From Runella sp. (GTDB taxonomy: Bacteria > Bacteroidota > Bacteroidia > Cytophagales > Spirosomataceae): a stretch of 62,631 nucleotides of DNA. The notes under the pieces are model-generated. The model had not been told where the DNA came from and did no database searches. It saw only the letters and a program-made list of their open reading frames with translations. Below, piece by piece: positions 27,516-36,690 of this stretch. Both the position numbers and the translations under genes were made by a program. Each line of letters begins with the position of its first letter. Positions within the stretch are counted from its first letter, which is position 1. The stretch lies in the NCBI RefSeq assembly GCF_027484545.1, contig NZ_JAIXST010000078.1, positions 1-62,631 of the forward strand. Reading direction: 5' to 3'.

Positions 27516-29101
27516 TTTTGATTCGATTTGAAGAAAGCTAACATTTTAGCATTCATATCTTTTGCAATTGTTGCATACTTTTTGTCTTTCACCACGTTAA
27601 CCTTTTCTAAAGGGTCTTTTTCGTAGTCATACAATTCGCTGGCATAAACTTTTTTAGCAGAATAGGGGTCATTGCTGGTAAAGTCACTCATCCAAAGCAC
27701 ATACCGATATTTTTCGGTTCGCATAGCGTATCCCATCAATTTATTGGTGGCGTAGCCCAAACTTTTCTGTTCTTCTTTTTTCAATTTTCGAGGATATTGA
27801 CTTACAGAAAAGTCTTTTACCTTCGCTTTGTTATTGACCATAATAGGCTTTAAACTTTTGCCATCTAAAAAAGTAGGAATGGGCGTACCTGCCAAATCAC
27901 ATATCGTTGGAAAAATGTCTAAATGTTCAGTCTGAGAACTTGTTTTTCCTGATTTTATTCCTGGTGCGGCAATAATGAGTGGTGCTCTGGTTGCTTGTTC
28001 AAAATTGGTATGTTTTTCCCATAAATCATGGTCGCCTAAATGCCAACCGTGGTCGCCCCAAAGTACGATAACAGTATTGTTTAATGTCCCTAATGAATCA
28101 AGAGTATTCAAGAGGATTCCCACTTGGGCATCCATGTAAGAAACCGCAGCATAGTATCCATGAATCAATTCTCGTTGCTTTTCTTCTTTAAGATTTACAT
28201 GAAGACCGCCCTCTTCATTGTAAGTAGCAAAGGCTGGAATATCTGTATAATTTCGTAATTCTCCCGAGCGGTGATAAGCGATTTCAACGCCATTTTTTGA
28301 ATGCTCTTGAAAAGTTGCCAATGGCATGTCAGCATCCTTATACAAATCCCAATATTTTTTGGGGGCAACAAAAGGTAAATGAGGCTTATGAAACCCAACC
28401 GCCATAAAGTAAGGTTGGGTGTTTTTTGAAAACTTTATCAATTGTTGTTTTGCCAACAGAGCATCTACGCCATCATCATAAGCGTTGTCAGGTACATCAA
28501 TGTTTTCAAATGATGGACCTTTTCTACTGGTTGGATTTTCATCGTCGCCATCATCATTTTTTGGTTTTTGAACTTTTTTATCGAATAAAACCTTCATTTC
28601 AGGCTTTTGGTATTGACCGTTAGCAGGTTTACCCAACCCATTGGCATAGTCGCTGGGTGATTCTAACAAATAAGGCACACTCCATGAAACAGGATCTACT
28701 CTTTTAATGGCACTTGAGGGGTGGAAAATTTTTCCGACCCCCGAAGTAGCGTAACTTTGTGTAATTAGATATTGAGGAAGTGTAATAATATCGGGGTTCA
28801 TGTCCCGCATTTGGGTTTTTAAGTCCCAAATCTTGGTGTAATCGGGTCGTTTACCTGTCATTAAGCTTGCACGGGTAGGTCCACAAACCGCTTGTTGGCA
28901 ATAATTATTCATAAAAACAGTCCCCATTTTTGCCAAACGGTCAATATTAGGTGTCTTTATTTGTGTGTTTCCGTAACAGCTCAATATTGGTTTTAAATCA
29001 TCAACTGCAATAAACAGGACGTTGGGCTTGCTCTTTTGCTGGGCAAAAATACTTGTTCCTAATAAAATTAGGAACAAGCTAAGTAAAGATACTTTTTTCA
29101 T
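27512..29101 (-). CDS. Secreted sulfatase, iduronate-2-sulfatase-like (S1_7-like)
   Basis: This 529-residue sulfatase has a signal peptide ending near SIFAQ (about 21). The active site is AVCGPTRASLMTG with formylglycine precursor Cys73. AVDDLKPILSCYGN and LWGDHGWHLGDHDLWEKH carry metal and sulfate ligands, and VGFHKPHLPFVAPKKYWDLY fits the iduronate-2-sulfatase-like group. It is the close paralogue of the sulfatase at 4342-5922 but has an acidic insert (NDDGDDENP, about 178). It is the first enzyme gene after susD, a position often given to enzymes active at the outer membrane. Confidence 0.88.
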   Translation of the reverse strand: MKKVSLLSLFLILLGTSIFAQQKSKPNVLFIAVDDLKPILSCYGNTQIKTPNIDRLAKMGTVFMNNYCQQAVCGPTRASLMTGKRPDYTKIWDLKTQMRDMNPDIITLPQYLITQSYATSGVGKIFHPSSAIKRVDPVSWSVPYLLESPSDYANGLGKPANGQYQKPEMKVLFDKKVQKPKNDDGDDENPTSRKGPSFENIDVPDNAYDDGVDALLAKQQLIKFSKNTQPYFMAVGFHKPHLPFVAPKKYWDLYKDADMPLATFQEHSKNGVEIAYHRSGELRNYTDIPAFATYNEEGGLHVNLKEEKQRELIHGYYAAVSYMDAQVGILLNTLDSLGTLNNTVIVLWGDHGWHLGDHDLWEKHTNFEQATRAPLIIAAPGIKSGKTSSQTEHLDIFPTICDLAGTPIPTFLDGKSLKPIMVNNKAKVKDFSVSQYPRKLKKEEQKSLGYATNKLMGYAMRTEKYRYVLWMSDFTSNDPYSAKKVYASELYDYEKDPLEKVNVVKDKKYATIAKDMNAKMLAFFKSNQK

Positions 29102-29110
29102 TGTAATTGA

Positions 29111-30658
29111 TTAGTAACCAGCGTTTTGAGGGATTACAATTTGAGTATTATTATCAATTTCCCTTTGTGGAATAGGCAATAATAAACGATTGGGATTGGT
29201 ATTTGTTTGCAAATCTGTCACAGACAGCCTCGGTGCTGAATAGGTGCTATAATGACTTGGATACATCAACGCAAAGTGGTCTTGCAATGTTTTTTCCGCC
29301 GTGATAGTTGTTAATGTTGTATTAAATCGTAACAAATCGAACAGTCGTTGGTTTTCAAAAGCAAATTCAAGTCTTCTTTCGTCAGATAATGCCTTCTCAA
29401 ATAATGCTACTGTATTAACTTGCGTGGCCGTTAAATCTGTCAATGCAGCACGTTTACGAACTTGATTAATGAGTGCCAAACTTGCGGGCGTATTTCCTTG
29501 TGCTTCGGCCAGCATCAGCAATACATCAGCATAACGAATTACTGGCCAATCACTTTCAGAATCTTTGGCTACAACCATCACAGAAATATGTTTTTTGGGA
29601 TAAAGTTTTGCGGCAGTCCCTGTTCCATATACTCCAATATTTACTGCTTTTCTTACATCAGTTGTTGTATATAGGTTATTAACTTCGGAAGTTGGGTAAT
29701 TATAACCACTACCATCGCCATTGGCTACGGCAGCACCGCTATTTAGAGGTGCGAAAAGGTTTGAAAACTGAGAACCCAATCCTAAACCACCTGCTTTGTA
29801 ACGAACAGAGAAAAGAATTTCAGAACTCATTTCCGTTGCAGTAGAGAAGATATTTGCATAAGAAGCAAGTAAACTATACCCACTATTGGCAATAATATCT
29901 TGCAACAAGGTAGCCGCCTCCGTTTTTTTGTTGAGAGTGAGATAAACCTTAGCCAATAATGCCTTTGCAGACCAAGCGTTTGCACGCCCCAAATCAACAG
30001 CTGAGATGGACGCAAATTTCACAGTGCTACCGTTGGCTGCTGCGTTCTGTAAATCAGCCACAATCAGTTTGTAAATCTCTTCTTTCGAAACCCGATTGAT
30101 ATCTTTTGCCTCCTGAGGTGTTACTGGCTCGTGTGCCAGAAACACACCGCCGTATAATCGTACTAAATTGAAATAATGGTAAGCTCTGATAAATGAGGCT
30201 TCGGCAGAGAGTTTTTTACGGTTGGCCTCATCAATCGGAATATTAATTTCACCAAAAGTCAATGCTCCTGAACCTGGGCTATAATTGGCCCCTAATGCAT
30301 CAAGTACAAGGTTGGTATTACGGATATTATAGTAAACTGACAGCCAGTAATTATAATTACCAGCATGTGAAGTACTTGGATATAGCATGTCCAATTCACT
30401 CAAATCACGGTTTACCTGTGAACTACTACCCGTAGCTCCCATGACAGAATTGTCACTACGAAGTTCGGTAAGTGTCCATTCTTCAACCAAGGTTTTTTGC
30501 ATACCACTATAGCAGCCCGTCAAGGCACTGCTCACCTCCGACTGATTTGAGTAAAATGTACTGGCATTTAGGTTTGATTGTGGGTATAAGTCTATGATAT
30601 TGTTACAACTACTCAAACTTACAAACGAGAGAAGGATTATATATTTGATTGCTTTCAT
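29111..30658 (-). CDS. SusD/RagB-family outer-membrane glycan-binding lipoprotein
   Basis: The 515-residue protein has a lipoprotein signal with Cys18 (SLSSC) and the SusD fold. Marks are NLNASTFYSNQSEVSSALTG near the N-terminus, the TPR-like segment ASFIRAYHYFNLVRLYGGV (about 164-182) and the closing LRFNTTL...RLLLPIPQREID block. SusD proteins cap the SusC channel and capture glycan at the cell surface. It is placed directly after susC (20 bp) as expected for a SusCD pair. It is the only SusD in the window, so this pair probably imports all fragments made by the enzymes downstream. Confidence 0.95.
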   Translation of the reverse strand: MKAIKYIILLSFVSLSSCNNIIDLYPQSNLNASTFYSNQSEVSSALTGCYSGMQKTLVEEWTLTELRSDNSVMGATGSSSQVNRDLSELDMLYPSTSHAGNYNYWLSVYYNIRNTNLVLDALGANYSPGSGALTFGEINIPIDEANRKKLSAEASFIRAYHYFNLVRLYGGVFLAHEPVTPQEAKDINRVSKEEIYKLIVADLQNAAANGSTVKFASISAVDLGRANAWSAKALLAKVYLTLNKKTEAATLLQDIIANSGYSLLASYANIFSTATEMSSEILFSVRYKAGGLGLGSQFSNLFAPLNSGAAVANGDGSGYNYPTSEVNNLYTTTDVRKAVNIGVYGTGTAAKLYPKKHISVMVVAKDSESDWPVIRYADVLLMLAEAQGNTPASLALINQVRKRAALTDLTATQVNTVALFEKALSDERRLEFAFENQRLFDLLRFNTTLTTITAEKTLQDHFALMYPSHYSTYSAPRLSVTDLQTNTNPNRLLLPIPQREIDNNTQIVIPQNAGY

Positions 30659-30678
30659 TATTCAAGAGTTTTTAGCGA

Positions 30679-33600
30679 TTAAAAATTAATGTCAATTCCA
30701 AAAATGATGGTTTTAGGAATAGGGAAACTTCCTCTTTGATAGCCATCTACCAACGACGAGCCATACGCACCATTCGTAAAACGTCCTTCTGGATTTAAGC
30801 CTCTGTATCCTTTGGCAGTATGAAAATAAAGGTTTTGCCCCGAAGCATACACTCTCATTGAACTCATTCCTACGGATTTTGAAATTTTAGTAGGCAATTT
30901 GTAGCCTAAGTTTATTTCTCTGAGCGAAAAGTAAGAGGCGTCTTCGACTACATAATCTGTAAGTAACCAGTTAAAGCCATTTGTATTGTAAGGTGTTTTG
31001 CCATCACCTGGAAACATGGGGCTCAACCAGCGGTTAGCGTTATAGGCCCTGTTTTTCTGTTTGGCTTCGTTATAGTTGGGATCTCCATTGACAAGCGAGC
31101 CTCCTTGCACACCTTGCAACGAAAAGCTAAGGTCAAATGACTTGTAATTGAGATTGTTAGTAATACCCCAAGTAAAATCTGGATATGGATTTCCAATGAC
31201 TGTTCGGTCGTTGTTGTCGATAATTTTATCCCCATTTATATCAACCAATTTTAATCCCCCTGGAACAAAATAGTTTGTTAGGCTACTTTTTACACCATCC
31301 GCTTTGGCTTTGTCCACGTCAGCTTGTGATAGCCACACACCATCTGTTTTAAAACCGAAAAACTGAATCAATGGGTCGCCAACTTTGTTTTGATAGACTT
31401 CTGTCCGTTCGCCTTGATTCAATAGGTAGGCTTCTTTGCCTAATTCTAATATTTTGTTTTTGGTATGAGAGAAATTAGCAGAAGTATTCCATTTGAAGTT
31501 TTTGGTAGATATATTTCGGGTTGTTAATTCTAATTCAATACCCTTGTTTTCTAAACTACCGATATTATTCCAAAAAAGAGGAACACCCGTAAAAGCCATT
31601 GATGATTGTTGCAGCAATAACCTATCTGTTTTGGATTGGTAAACATCAACCGAAAGCTCTATTCTGTTTTTGAGAATAGCCAAGTCTAAACCCAAGTTGG
31701 TTTGAAAAGTACTTTCCCAAGTAATGTCTTTGTTGGCAATTATGGTAGGTGAGGTAGATTGACCCGCCACTAAGTTGCCATTTCCTGTACCCAAAGGATA
31801 GTTGGCCGAATACATTAAATCCAAAAAGCCAAAATCAAGAATGCGGTTGTTACCAGACACACCATAGCTTGCTCTTAATTTTAATTTATTCAACCAGCTT
31901 ATGTGTTTCAAAAACTCTTCTTCGGTGGCTACCCAGCCTACTGAAATAGATGGAAAAGAACCCCATTTCTTGCCAGGGCCAAAATAAGAACTACCATCAG
32001 TACGAAAACTTGCAGAGAGCAGGTATTTATCTTTGTACTCATAATTGACCCTGCCCAAATAAGATAACAACCCAATTTGATTGATGGAACTTGTTGTTCC
32101 AGCTTTGTCAATTTGTGATGCATTGTTGATGGTTCTGATATCATCGCTTGGGTAGTCCAATCCAGTTACTTGGCTTCTGCTTACTTTGGTAGTTTGGGCA
32201 GTATAACCAAGCAAGGCATTGATAGTATGACTGCCTATGGTTTTTGTATAATTCAAGGTGTTTTCAGAAAGTAAATCAATGTAAGAAGTAGTATTGTAAA
32301 CACCCTTGCTTACGATACCATCGCCCGTTGCATTTCGATTAGCCCAGTTCAAACCAGAAGAATTGTTGACATAAACACTCGCCATCGTTTTGAAATCTAA
32401 ACCTTTGAGGAGATTGATGGTCAGGTTGCCCGAACTTTGTAAACGATACTCGTTCGAGTTTACATCTTGACTTAACACTGCAGATTTAGGGTTGTTTTGT
32501 GATGAACCCGTTTGTGGCCCTGTTGGCCCTGTAGATGTCCAAGTTGATCCATCTGGCATCAAACCAGAGTAAACTTGATTACTAAAATGTCTTGGATGGG
32601 CAAAATCACCCGCTTTTATATCAGCCCATTGAGGGACTTGTCTGACCCAAGCCGCCGTTTTTTCATTGTGATACACGGGCAGTGAGCTGGGAAATCGCAT
32701 AAAATTGGTGAAATTCTCAGATGGTGTTTCTCTTGTAGAATATGAAGGATTTAGGTTGAGCGAAAGTTTTACTCTTTTGCTTAAATCCACATCTACTTTT
32801 GCACGTATATTGTATTTCTCATAATTACTTTTAAACATCATTCCTTCGTCTGACTGATAGCCACCAGAAATGAAGTAACGAACGTCCTTTTTCCCGCCAG
32901 ACGCACTCAACAGAATATTTTGAAACTTTCCCGACCTCAAAGACTCGCTTTGATAATCACTTCCTTGACCATCCAGCATAGTTTGTTCAATGATATAAGC
33001 CGAGCGGTCGTTATCACCAGCTGTATTTGCGATTGTTCGAGCTGGTGCACTTGGGTCTTGTGCTCGCAAGGCCGCTTCGTCAAAAAGCAACTTTACATAG
33101 TCTGTTGCCGACATGATATCATACCTTTTGTAAGGTGTTTTTTGCCCTACTGAGTATTTGAAAGAGTATGTTGTTTTCTCTGACTTTCCACTTTTTGTGG
33201 TGATTAGTATTACCCCACTTGCACCACGAGATCCATAAATAGCCGCCGAAGCCGCATCTTTTAGTACTTCAACCGATTCAACATCAGCCATGTTGACAAA
33301 GGCAAGTCCGTCTGGTACAGGTTGTCCATCAACTACAACTAATGGACTCGAACCTGCATTTACAGAGGTGATACCTCTGATAGTGATTTTTGGAGTAGCA
33401 CCCGCTTCTGAAGAAATATTCTGAATTTGTACACCAGCTATTTTACCTTGCAAGGCTTGGTCGAGTCTGGAAACTGGTGCTTCGTCTAATTTTTCATTTT
33501 TGTATTTGGAAACAGCACCCGTCAGACTTGATTTTTTTTGTGTACCATAGCCAACTACTATGACTTCTTCCAAAGATTTGTTATCAACCTTAAGCGAGAC

Positions 33601-34242
33601 ATCAATAGAATTGCTATTCCCAACAACGATTTCTTCGCTCTGATAACCCACAAAACTAAAGACCAATACTGCTGTTTTGGCATTGGCTAAATCTAAAGTG
33701 TATTCACCCTTTGCATTGGTCGTGGTCCCTTTGCTTGTTCCTTTCACTACTACACTTACACCAGGCAGAGGTTCACCACTTGCTGCGTCTTTGATACTCC
33801 CTTTTATAGGATTGTCACTTGTTTCGGAATTTGAGGATTGCTGAGCTGACGGCTTTATTTCATTTATATCATCGGCAGATGGCATATTGCTCAAAATAAT
33901 ATTGTTTCCAGAGGGCCTATATTTGATGCCAAGTGGTGTTAAAAAAGCATCCAATACCTCTTTGACAGTCTTATTCTGAACGTTGATTGAGCTTTTTCTT
34001 TGGGCATCAATGGCTGATGAACTATATACAAATTTTAGTTTTGCTTCAGCCTCAATCTGTGACAAAATGTTTTTAATTGACTTTTCCTTGATGATTAAAG
34101 AGATACGTTTTTCAAGAAGTTCTTGGGCATAACTCTTTTTTGCATAGGCCATTCCTATAAAAAGAAAGGTTATTGCCATTTGAGTAATTGATATTCGCAT
34201 GATTTTAAGGAATGTTTTATTCCTGAGTAAATTTACTTTCAT
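30679..34242 (-). CDS. SusC/RagA TonB-linked transporter with STN signalling domain
   Basis: I place the start at the ATG at 34242, which opens a normal signal (about 1-40, ending KKSYAQ) and gives 1187 residues. The longer frame adds 43 residues read from leader DNA. Domains in order: STN (about 48-120, KRISLIIKEKSIKNIL), carboxypeptidase-like regulatory domain (about 147-230, GSIKDAASGEPLPGVSV), TonB plug (EEVIVVGYGTQKKSSLTGAV onward) and a 22-strand-type barrel to the end. STN domains pass ligand occupancy to a FecR anti-sigma factor, and FecR and sigma lie just upstream. It should import the oligosaccharides and switch on the locus. Confidence 0.95.
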   Translation of the reverse strand: MKVNLLRNKTFLKIMRISITQMAITFLFIGMAYAKKSYAQELLEKRISLIIKEKSIKNILSQIEAEAKLKFVYSSSAIDAQRKSSINVQNKTVKEVLDAFLTPLGIKYRPSGNNIILSNMPSADDINEIKPSAQQSSNSETSDNPIKGSIKDAASGEPLPGVSVVVKGTSKGTTTNAKGEYTLDLANAKTAVLVFSFVGYQSEEIVVGNSNSIDVSLKVDNKSLEEVIVVGYGTQKKSSLTGAVSKYKNEKLDEAPVSRLDQALQGKIAGVQIQNISSEAGATPKITIRGITSVNAGSSPLVVVDGQPVPDGLAFVNMADVESVEVLKDAASAAIYGSRGASGVILITTKSGKSEKTTYSFKYSVGQKTPYKRYDIMSATDYVKLLFDEAALRAQDPSAPARTIANTAGDNDRSAYIIEQTMLDGQGSDYQSESLRSGKFQNILLSASGGKKDVRYFISGGYQSDEGMMFKSNYEKYNIRAKVDVDLSKRVKLSLNLNPSYSTRETPSENFTNFMRFPSSLPVYHNEKTAAWVRQVPQWADIKAGDFAHPRHFSNQVYSGLMPDGSTWTSTGPTGPQTGSSQNNPKSAVLSQDVNSNEYRLQSSGNLTINLLKGLDFKTMASVYVNNSSGLNWANRNATGDGIVSKGVYNTTSYIDLLSENTLNYTKTIGSHTINALLGYTAQTTKVSRSQVTGLDYPSDDIRTINNASQIDKAGTTSSINQIGLLSYLGRVNYEYKDKYLLSASFRTDGSSYFGPGKKWGSFPSISVGWVATEEEFLKHISWLNKLKLRASYGVSGNNRILDFGFLDLMYSANYPLGTGNGNLVAGQSTSPTIIANKDITWESTFQTNLGLDLAILKNRIELSVDVYQSKTDRLLLQQSSMAFTGVPLFWNNIGSLENKGIELELTTRNISTKNFKWNTSANFSHTKNKILELGKEAYLLNQGERTEVYQNKVGDPLIQFFGFKTDGVWLSQADVDKAKADGVKSSLTNYFVPGGLKLVDINGDKIIDNNDRTVIGNPYPDFTWGITNNLNYKSFDLSFSLQGVQGGSLVNGDPNYNEAKQKNRAYNANRWLSPMFPGDGKTPYNTNGFNWLLTDYVVEDASYFSLREINLGYKLPTKISKSVGMSSMRVYASGQNLYFHTAKGYRGLNPEGRFTNGAYGSSLVDGYQRGSFPIPKTIIFGIDINF

Positions 34243-34289
34243 TACATTTGGTTGTTTTTGTAAGATTTGGAAACGGTTTGACAAGAACA

Positions 34290-34327
34290 CTCCCGACAAC
34301 GATGCATGAGACTGATATTTTCGGGAG
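34290..34327 (-). other. Inverted repeat in susC leader
   Basis: CTCCCGA (34290-34296) and TCGGGAG (34321-34327) can pair across a 24-nt loop in the transcribed leader between fecR and susC. It lies about 50 nt before the chosen susC start. It may shape translation or stability of the susC message; that is inference. A second hairpin lies 11 bp further upstream. Confidence 0.4.
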
Positions 34328-34337
34328 GGGATTGGGG

Positions 34338-34367
34338 TCGGTAGTGGTGCAAGCACTACCGATTTTT
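34338..34367 (+). terminator. Hairpin plus T-run, plus-strand terminator-like, antisense to the susC leader
   Basis: TCGGTAGTG (34338-34346) pairs perfectly with CACTACCGA (34354-34362) over a 7-nt loop, followed on the plus strand by TTTTT (34363-34367). No plus-strand gene ends here, since susC and fecR are both on the minus strand. On the minus strand the hairpin would instead be preceded by A residues. A short antisense RNA across the susC leader would be a natural user of it; see findings. Confidence 0.45.
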
Positions 34368-34426
34368 GCAACTTTGGGTTGGTGTTTTTATAAGATTTAT
34401 TGTCTTATTGAGAATAGTACTATACT

Positions 34427-35482
34427 TTATTTACAGCCTTTGGCATAAATTACGATTTGGCCATCTACTACTTCATAACGGGCTTGGATGGTCTCACAGA
34501 TGACCTCTATTTTTTCATAAAGCGTTTCTTGATTCTGGAATACAGCAGTGAGATTGCAATGAGCCAACAAATCGGCATCAAACGTAATTTTTACACCGTA
34601 GGCTTCCTCAATTTGCGTTAGCACTTTTGAAATAGGCGTTTCGTCGTACTCAAATTGGCTATTTTCGGAATTCGGAAAAAGAAGTATCGGTTTTTCGACC
34701 AAGGTTTTTACTAATTTCTCTTCTGTTTTCTCAAAAACCACTTGTTGATTAGGAACCAATAACATTTGCCCTAAGTGTTCTATATCATTAGTACCAGCTT
34801 GTTGATAAACGGTCACCCTTCCTGTACGCACAGCGACCAAAGTTTTGGTTTCGTCTTTATAAGCTCTGATAGTAAAACTTGTCCCTAAAACCTTGGTAAC
34901 AATGCCCCCGGCATACACTATAAATGGGCGCTGAGGGTCTTTTTGAACTTCAAAAAATGCTTCTCCTGTCAAAAAAACCGTTCTGGTTTGGACTCCAAAA
35001 TCTGTAGAGACCTGTAGCTTACTCCCTTTTTTGAGGGTTACGACAGAGCCATCGCTTAATTTCGTACTAAGTGGCTGTAAACTATTGTTTTCGGTTTCAG
35101 TAGTCTTTGAAAGAACTAGATATTCTCCATTTGGCACTGAAAAGAACGATTTTTGGTATAGAAAGGTAAAAGCCATTATCAAGACGATTGATGCGGCAAT
35201 TTTAAACCAAGTTTGCTCGAAGAGTCTTTGCTGCTTTGACTCTGTTCTATTCAATATGGCCTGTATTCCTTGTTGAATCTGCTGAGTTGGAATTGTTTTT
35301 TCTTCAATTTGAGAAGCAATCACTAAGGATTTGGCTTCTTCGAGTAACATTTTTTTGTTGGGATGCTGCTCCAACCAATTTTCCCAAAAACAATCTTTAC
35401 TCGAAAGCTTCTTTAATACCCATTTTCTGAAATAGAGGTCTTGTACAAAATCCTCTATTTGATATTTCTCCAATTTGTTCAT
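34427..35482 (-). CDS. FecR-family anti-sigma factor
   Basis: This 351-residue inner-membrane protein holds the ECF sigma factor inactive until the SusC STN domain signals. The cytoplasmic part (1-90) carries a Trp-rich anti-sigma segment (CFWENWLEQHPNKK). One membrane helix spans about 93-109 (FKIAASIVLIMAFTFLY). The periplasmic FecR domain (about 125-235) has KLSDGSVVTLKKGSKLQV and VFLTGEAFFEVQKDPQRPF, and a DUF4974 C-terminal domain (about 270-351) ends in ARYEVVDGQIVIYAKG. The gene follows the sigma gene by 8 bp. Confidence 0.95.
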   Translation of the reverse strand: MNKLEKYQIEDFVQDLYFRKWVLKKLSSKDCFWENWLEQHPNKKMLLEEAKSLVIASQIEEKTIPTQQIQQGIQAILNRTESKQQRLFEQTWFKIAASIVLIMAFTFLYQKSFFSVPNGEYLVLSKTTETENNSLQPLSTKLSDGSVVTLKKGSKLQVSTDFGVQTRTVFLTGEAFFEVQKDPQRPFIVYAGGIVTKVLGTSFTIRAYKDETKTLVAVRTGRVTVYQQAGTNDIEHLGQMLLVPNQQVVFEKTEEKLVKTLVEKPILLFPNSENSQFEYDETPISKVLTQIEEAYGVKITFDADLLAHCNLTAVFQNQETLYEKIEVICETIQARYEVVDGQIVIYAKGCK

Positions 35483-35490
35483 AAAGATGA

Positions 35491-36084
35491 TTAAGTAATT
35501 ATAGTGGTTATGGAAAATAGTAATGACATTACCCAGTTTTTTCTTAATAGTTTCAGTGCTTCATACACCAAATTGATAGCGGAATGATGATTAATTGCCA
35601 TTATTTGGGAGATTTCTTCATATTCTAATTCTTGATTGAACCGCAAATACAACGCCTCTCTTTGCCTCTTGCTTAATGTAGAAAGGTGGTATTTTAGTTT
35701 TACGAGCGTTTCGTGTTCGATTTCGTTTTTAATCAAGTAGGTTTCTATATTAAACTGAACCTCAACTTCATAATGGTCATCAAGGTCAGTTACTCGCTGA
35801 TGCCAGAAATTGCGAGTTTTCTCCTTAAGCAATGCTCTCCGATAAGACGAAATAAGGTATGCCTTGATTGATTGGGGGATGTCAAGCTTATCTCGGCAAT
35901 TCCACAATTCAATAAAAAAATCCTGAAGGCAATCCTGAGCAAAATCATTATCCCTAACCAAACGTTGACCGTAATTAAGCAAGGTCGGATAGTATAGATT
36001 CAATATTTTTTCAAAAGCCTTACGATCACCTTTTTGGAAGGATTGCCAAGTTATTGTCTCCATCACTGATAAATCTTCGTTCAT
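35491..36084 (-). CDS. RNA polymerase ECF sigma factor (sigma-70 family)
   Basis: The 197-residue protein has sigma region 2 at about 24-90 (DFAQDCLQDFFIELWNCRDKL) and region 4 at about 130-180 (LSTLSKRQREALYLRFNQEL, then the helix-turn-helix EEISQIMAINHHSAIN). It has the Bacteroidota ECF layout paired with FecR. It probably drives expression of the SusC operon after release by the anti-sigma factor. It is the promoter-proximal gene of the PUL; the first usable start is at 36084, with a second Met eight codons in. The upstream region contains a strong inverted repeat at 36206-36254. Confidence 0.95.
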   Translation of the reverse strand: MNEDLSVMETITWQSFQKGDRKAFEKILNLYYPTLLNYGQRLVRDNDFAQDCLQDFFIELWNCRDKLDIPQSIKAYLISSYRRALLKEKTRNFWHQRVTDLDDHYEVEVQFNIETYLIKNEIEHETLVKLKYHLSTLSKRQREALYLRFNQELEYEEISQIMAINHHSAINLVYEALKLLRKNWVMSLLFSITTIIT

Positions 36085-36205
36085 TTGTGAGGTTAGAGTT
36101 TAATACTCATTAATATATTCACTCCTTATAAATCGCATTTAGCAATTGAAATATTTCAAGCTAAAGTTAGATGATACTCAGCTTTTTACAGTAAGAGACA
36201 AAAAG

Positions 36206-36254
36206 AATAGTAGAATCCTGAAAATAAATGTGTTTTTTTCAGGATTCTACTATT
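36206..36254. repeat. 19-bp perfect inverted repeat upstream of the sigma gene
   Basis: Left arm AATAGTAGAATCCTGAAAA (36206-36224) is exactly complementary to TTTTCAGGATTCTACTATT (36236-36254), with an 11-nt spacer. It begins 122 bp before the sigma start. It can act as a transcription terminator in either direction, or mark an insertion edge. No intact gene ends here, so its role is not obvious. Confidence 0.8.
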
Positions 36255-36690
36255 TAGTAAATTTGACAGGCTGTTTTGGGTTTTAAATCAGGACTAACGA
36301 TTTCAATCTTAATTTGCCATTTCCTAAAAAACTTATCTGAAATTTGATTTATGGCCTAATTGCTTTCTTGGCTGTTTTTTTGCATACAAGCTTCAGCTAG
36401 ACTTAGTCACCTCAAAGGAGGTTATCTCGATTTCAATTTTAGATACTCTTAAATCCGTCACTCCCGCCGTTCTTACCTCCGAACAAAGTCGTTTTGCTTT
36501 TCATTTACCCACAGGCTATCACATGGAGTGGGTTTCAATCGTTCCCATGATAAAGGAACCTGTAGCCATTGCTTAAATTATGGAAACGCGCCCATGTACG
36601 TAGTTTAAATGGAAACCTACACCAAAGACGCAGATGGCAAAAGCAGGGTAAATGTTGTTGGAGGATATTTAGAGGCGCGGGGAAACTGAT

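Noticed and set aside
34243-34371. 43 extra residues at the SusC N-terminus
   Set aside because: They precede a complete signal peptide that begins at 34242, and they read through the hairpins of the leader.
1527-34371. Heparin or chondroitin sulfate as the PUL substrate
   Set aside because: S1_7-like and sulfamidase-like sulfatases and PL6 hint at glycosaminoglycans, but PL8, PL12, PL13 and PL21 lyases are absent and GH95 plus alginate-lyase enzymes do not fit.
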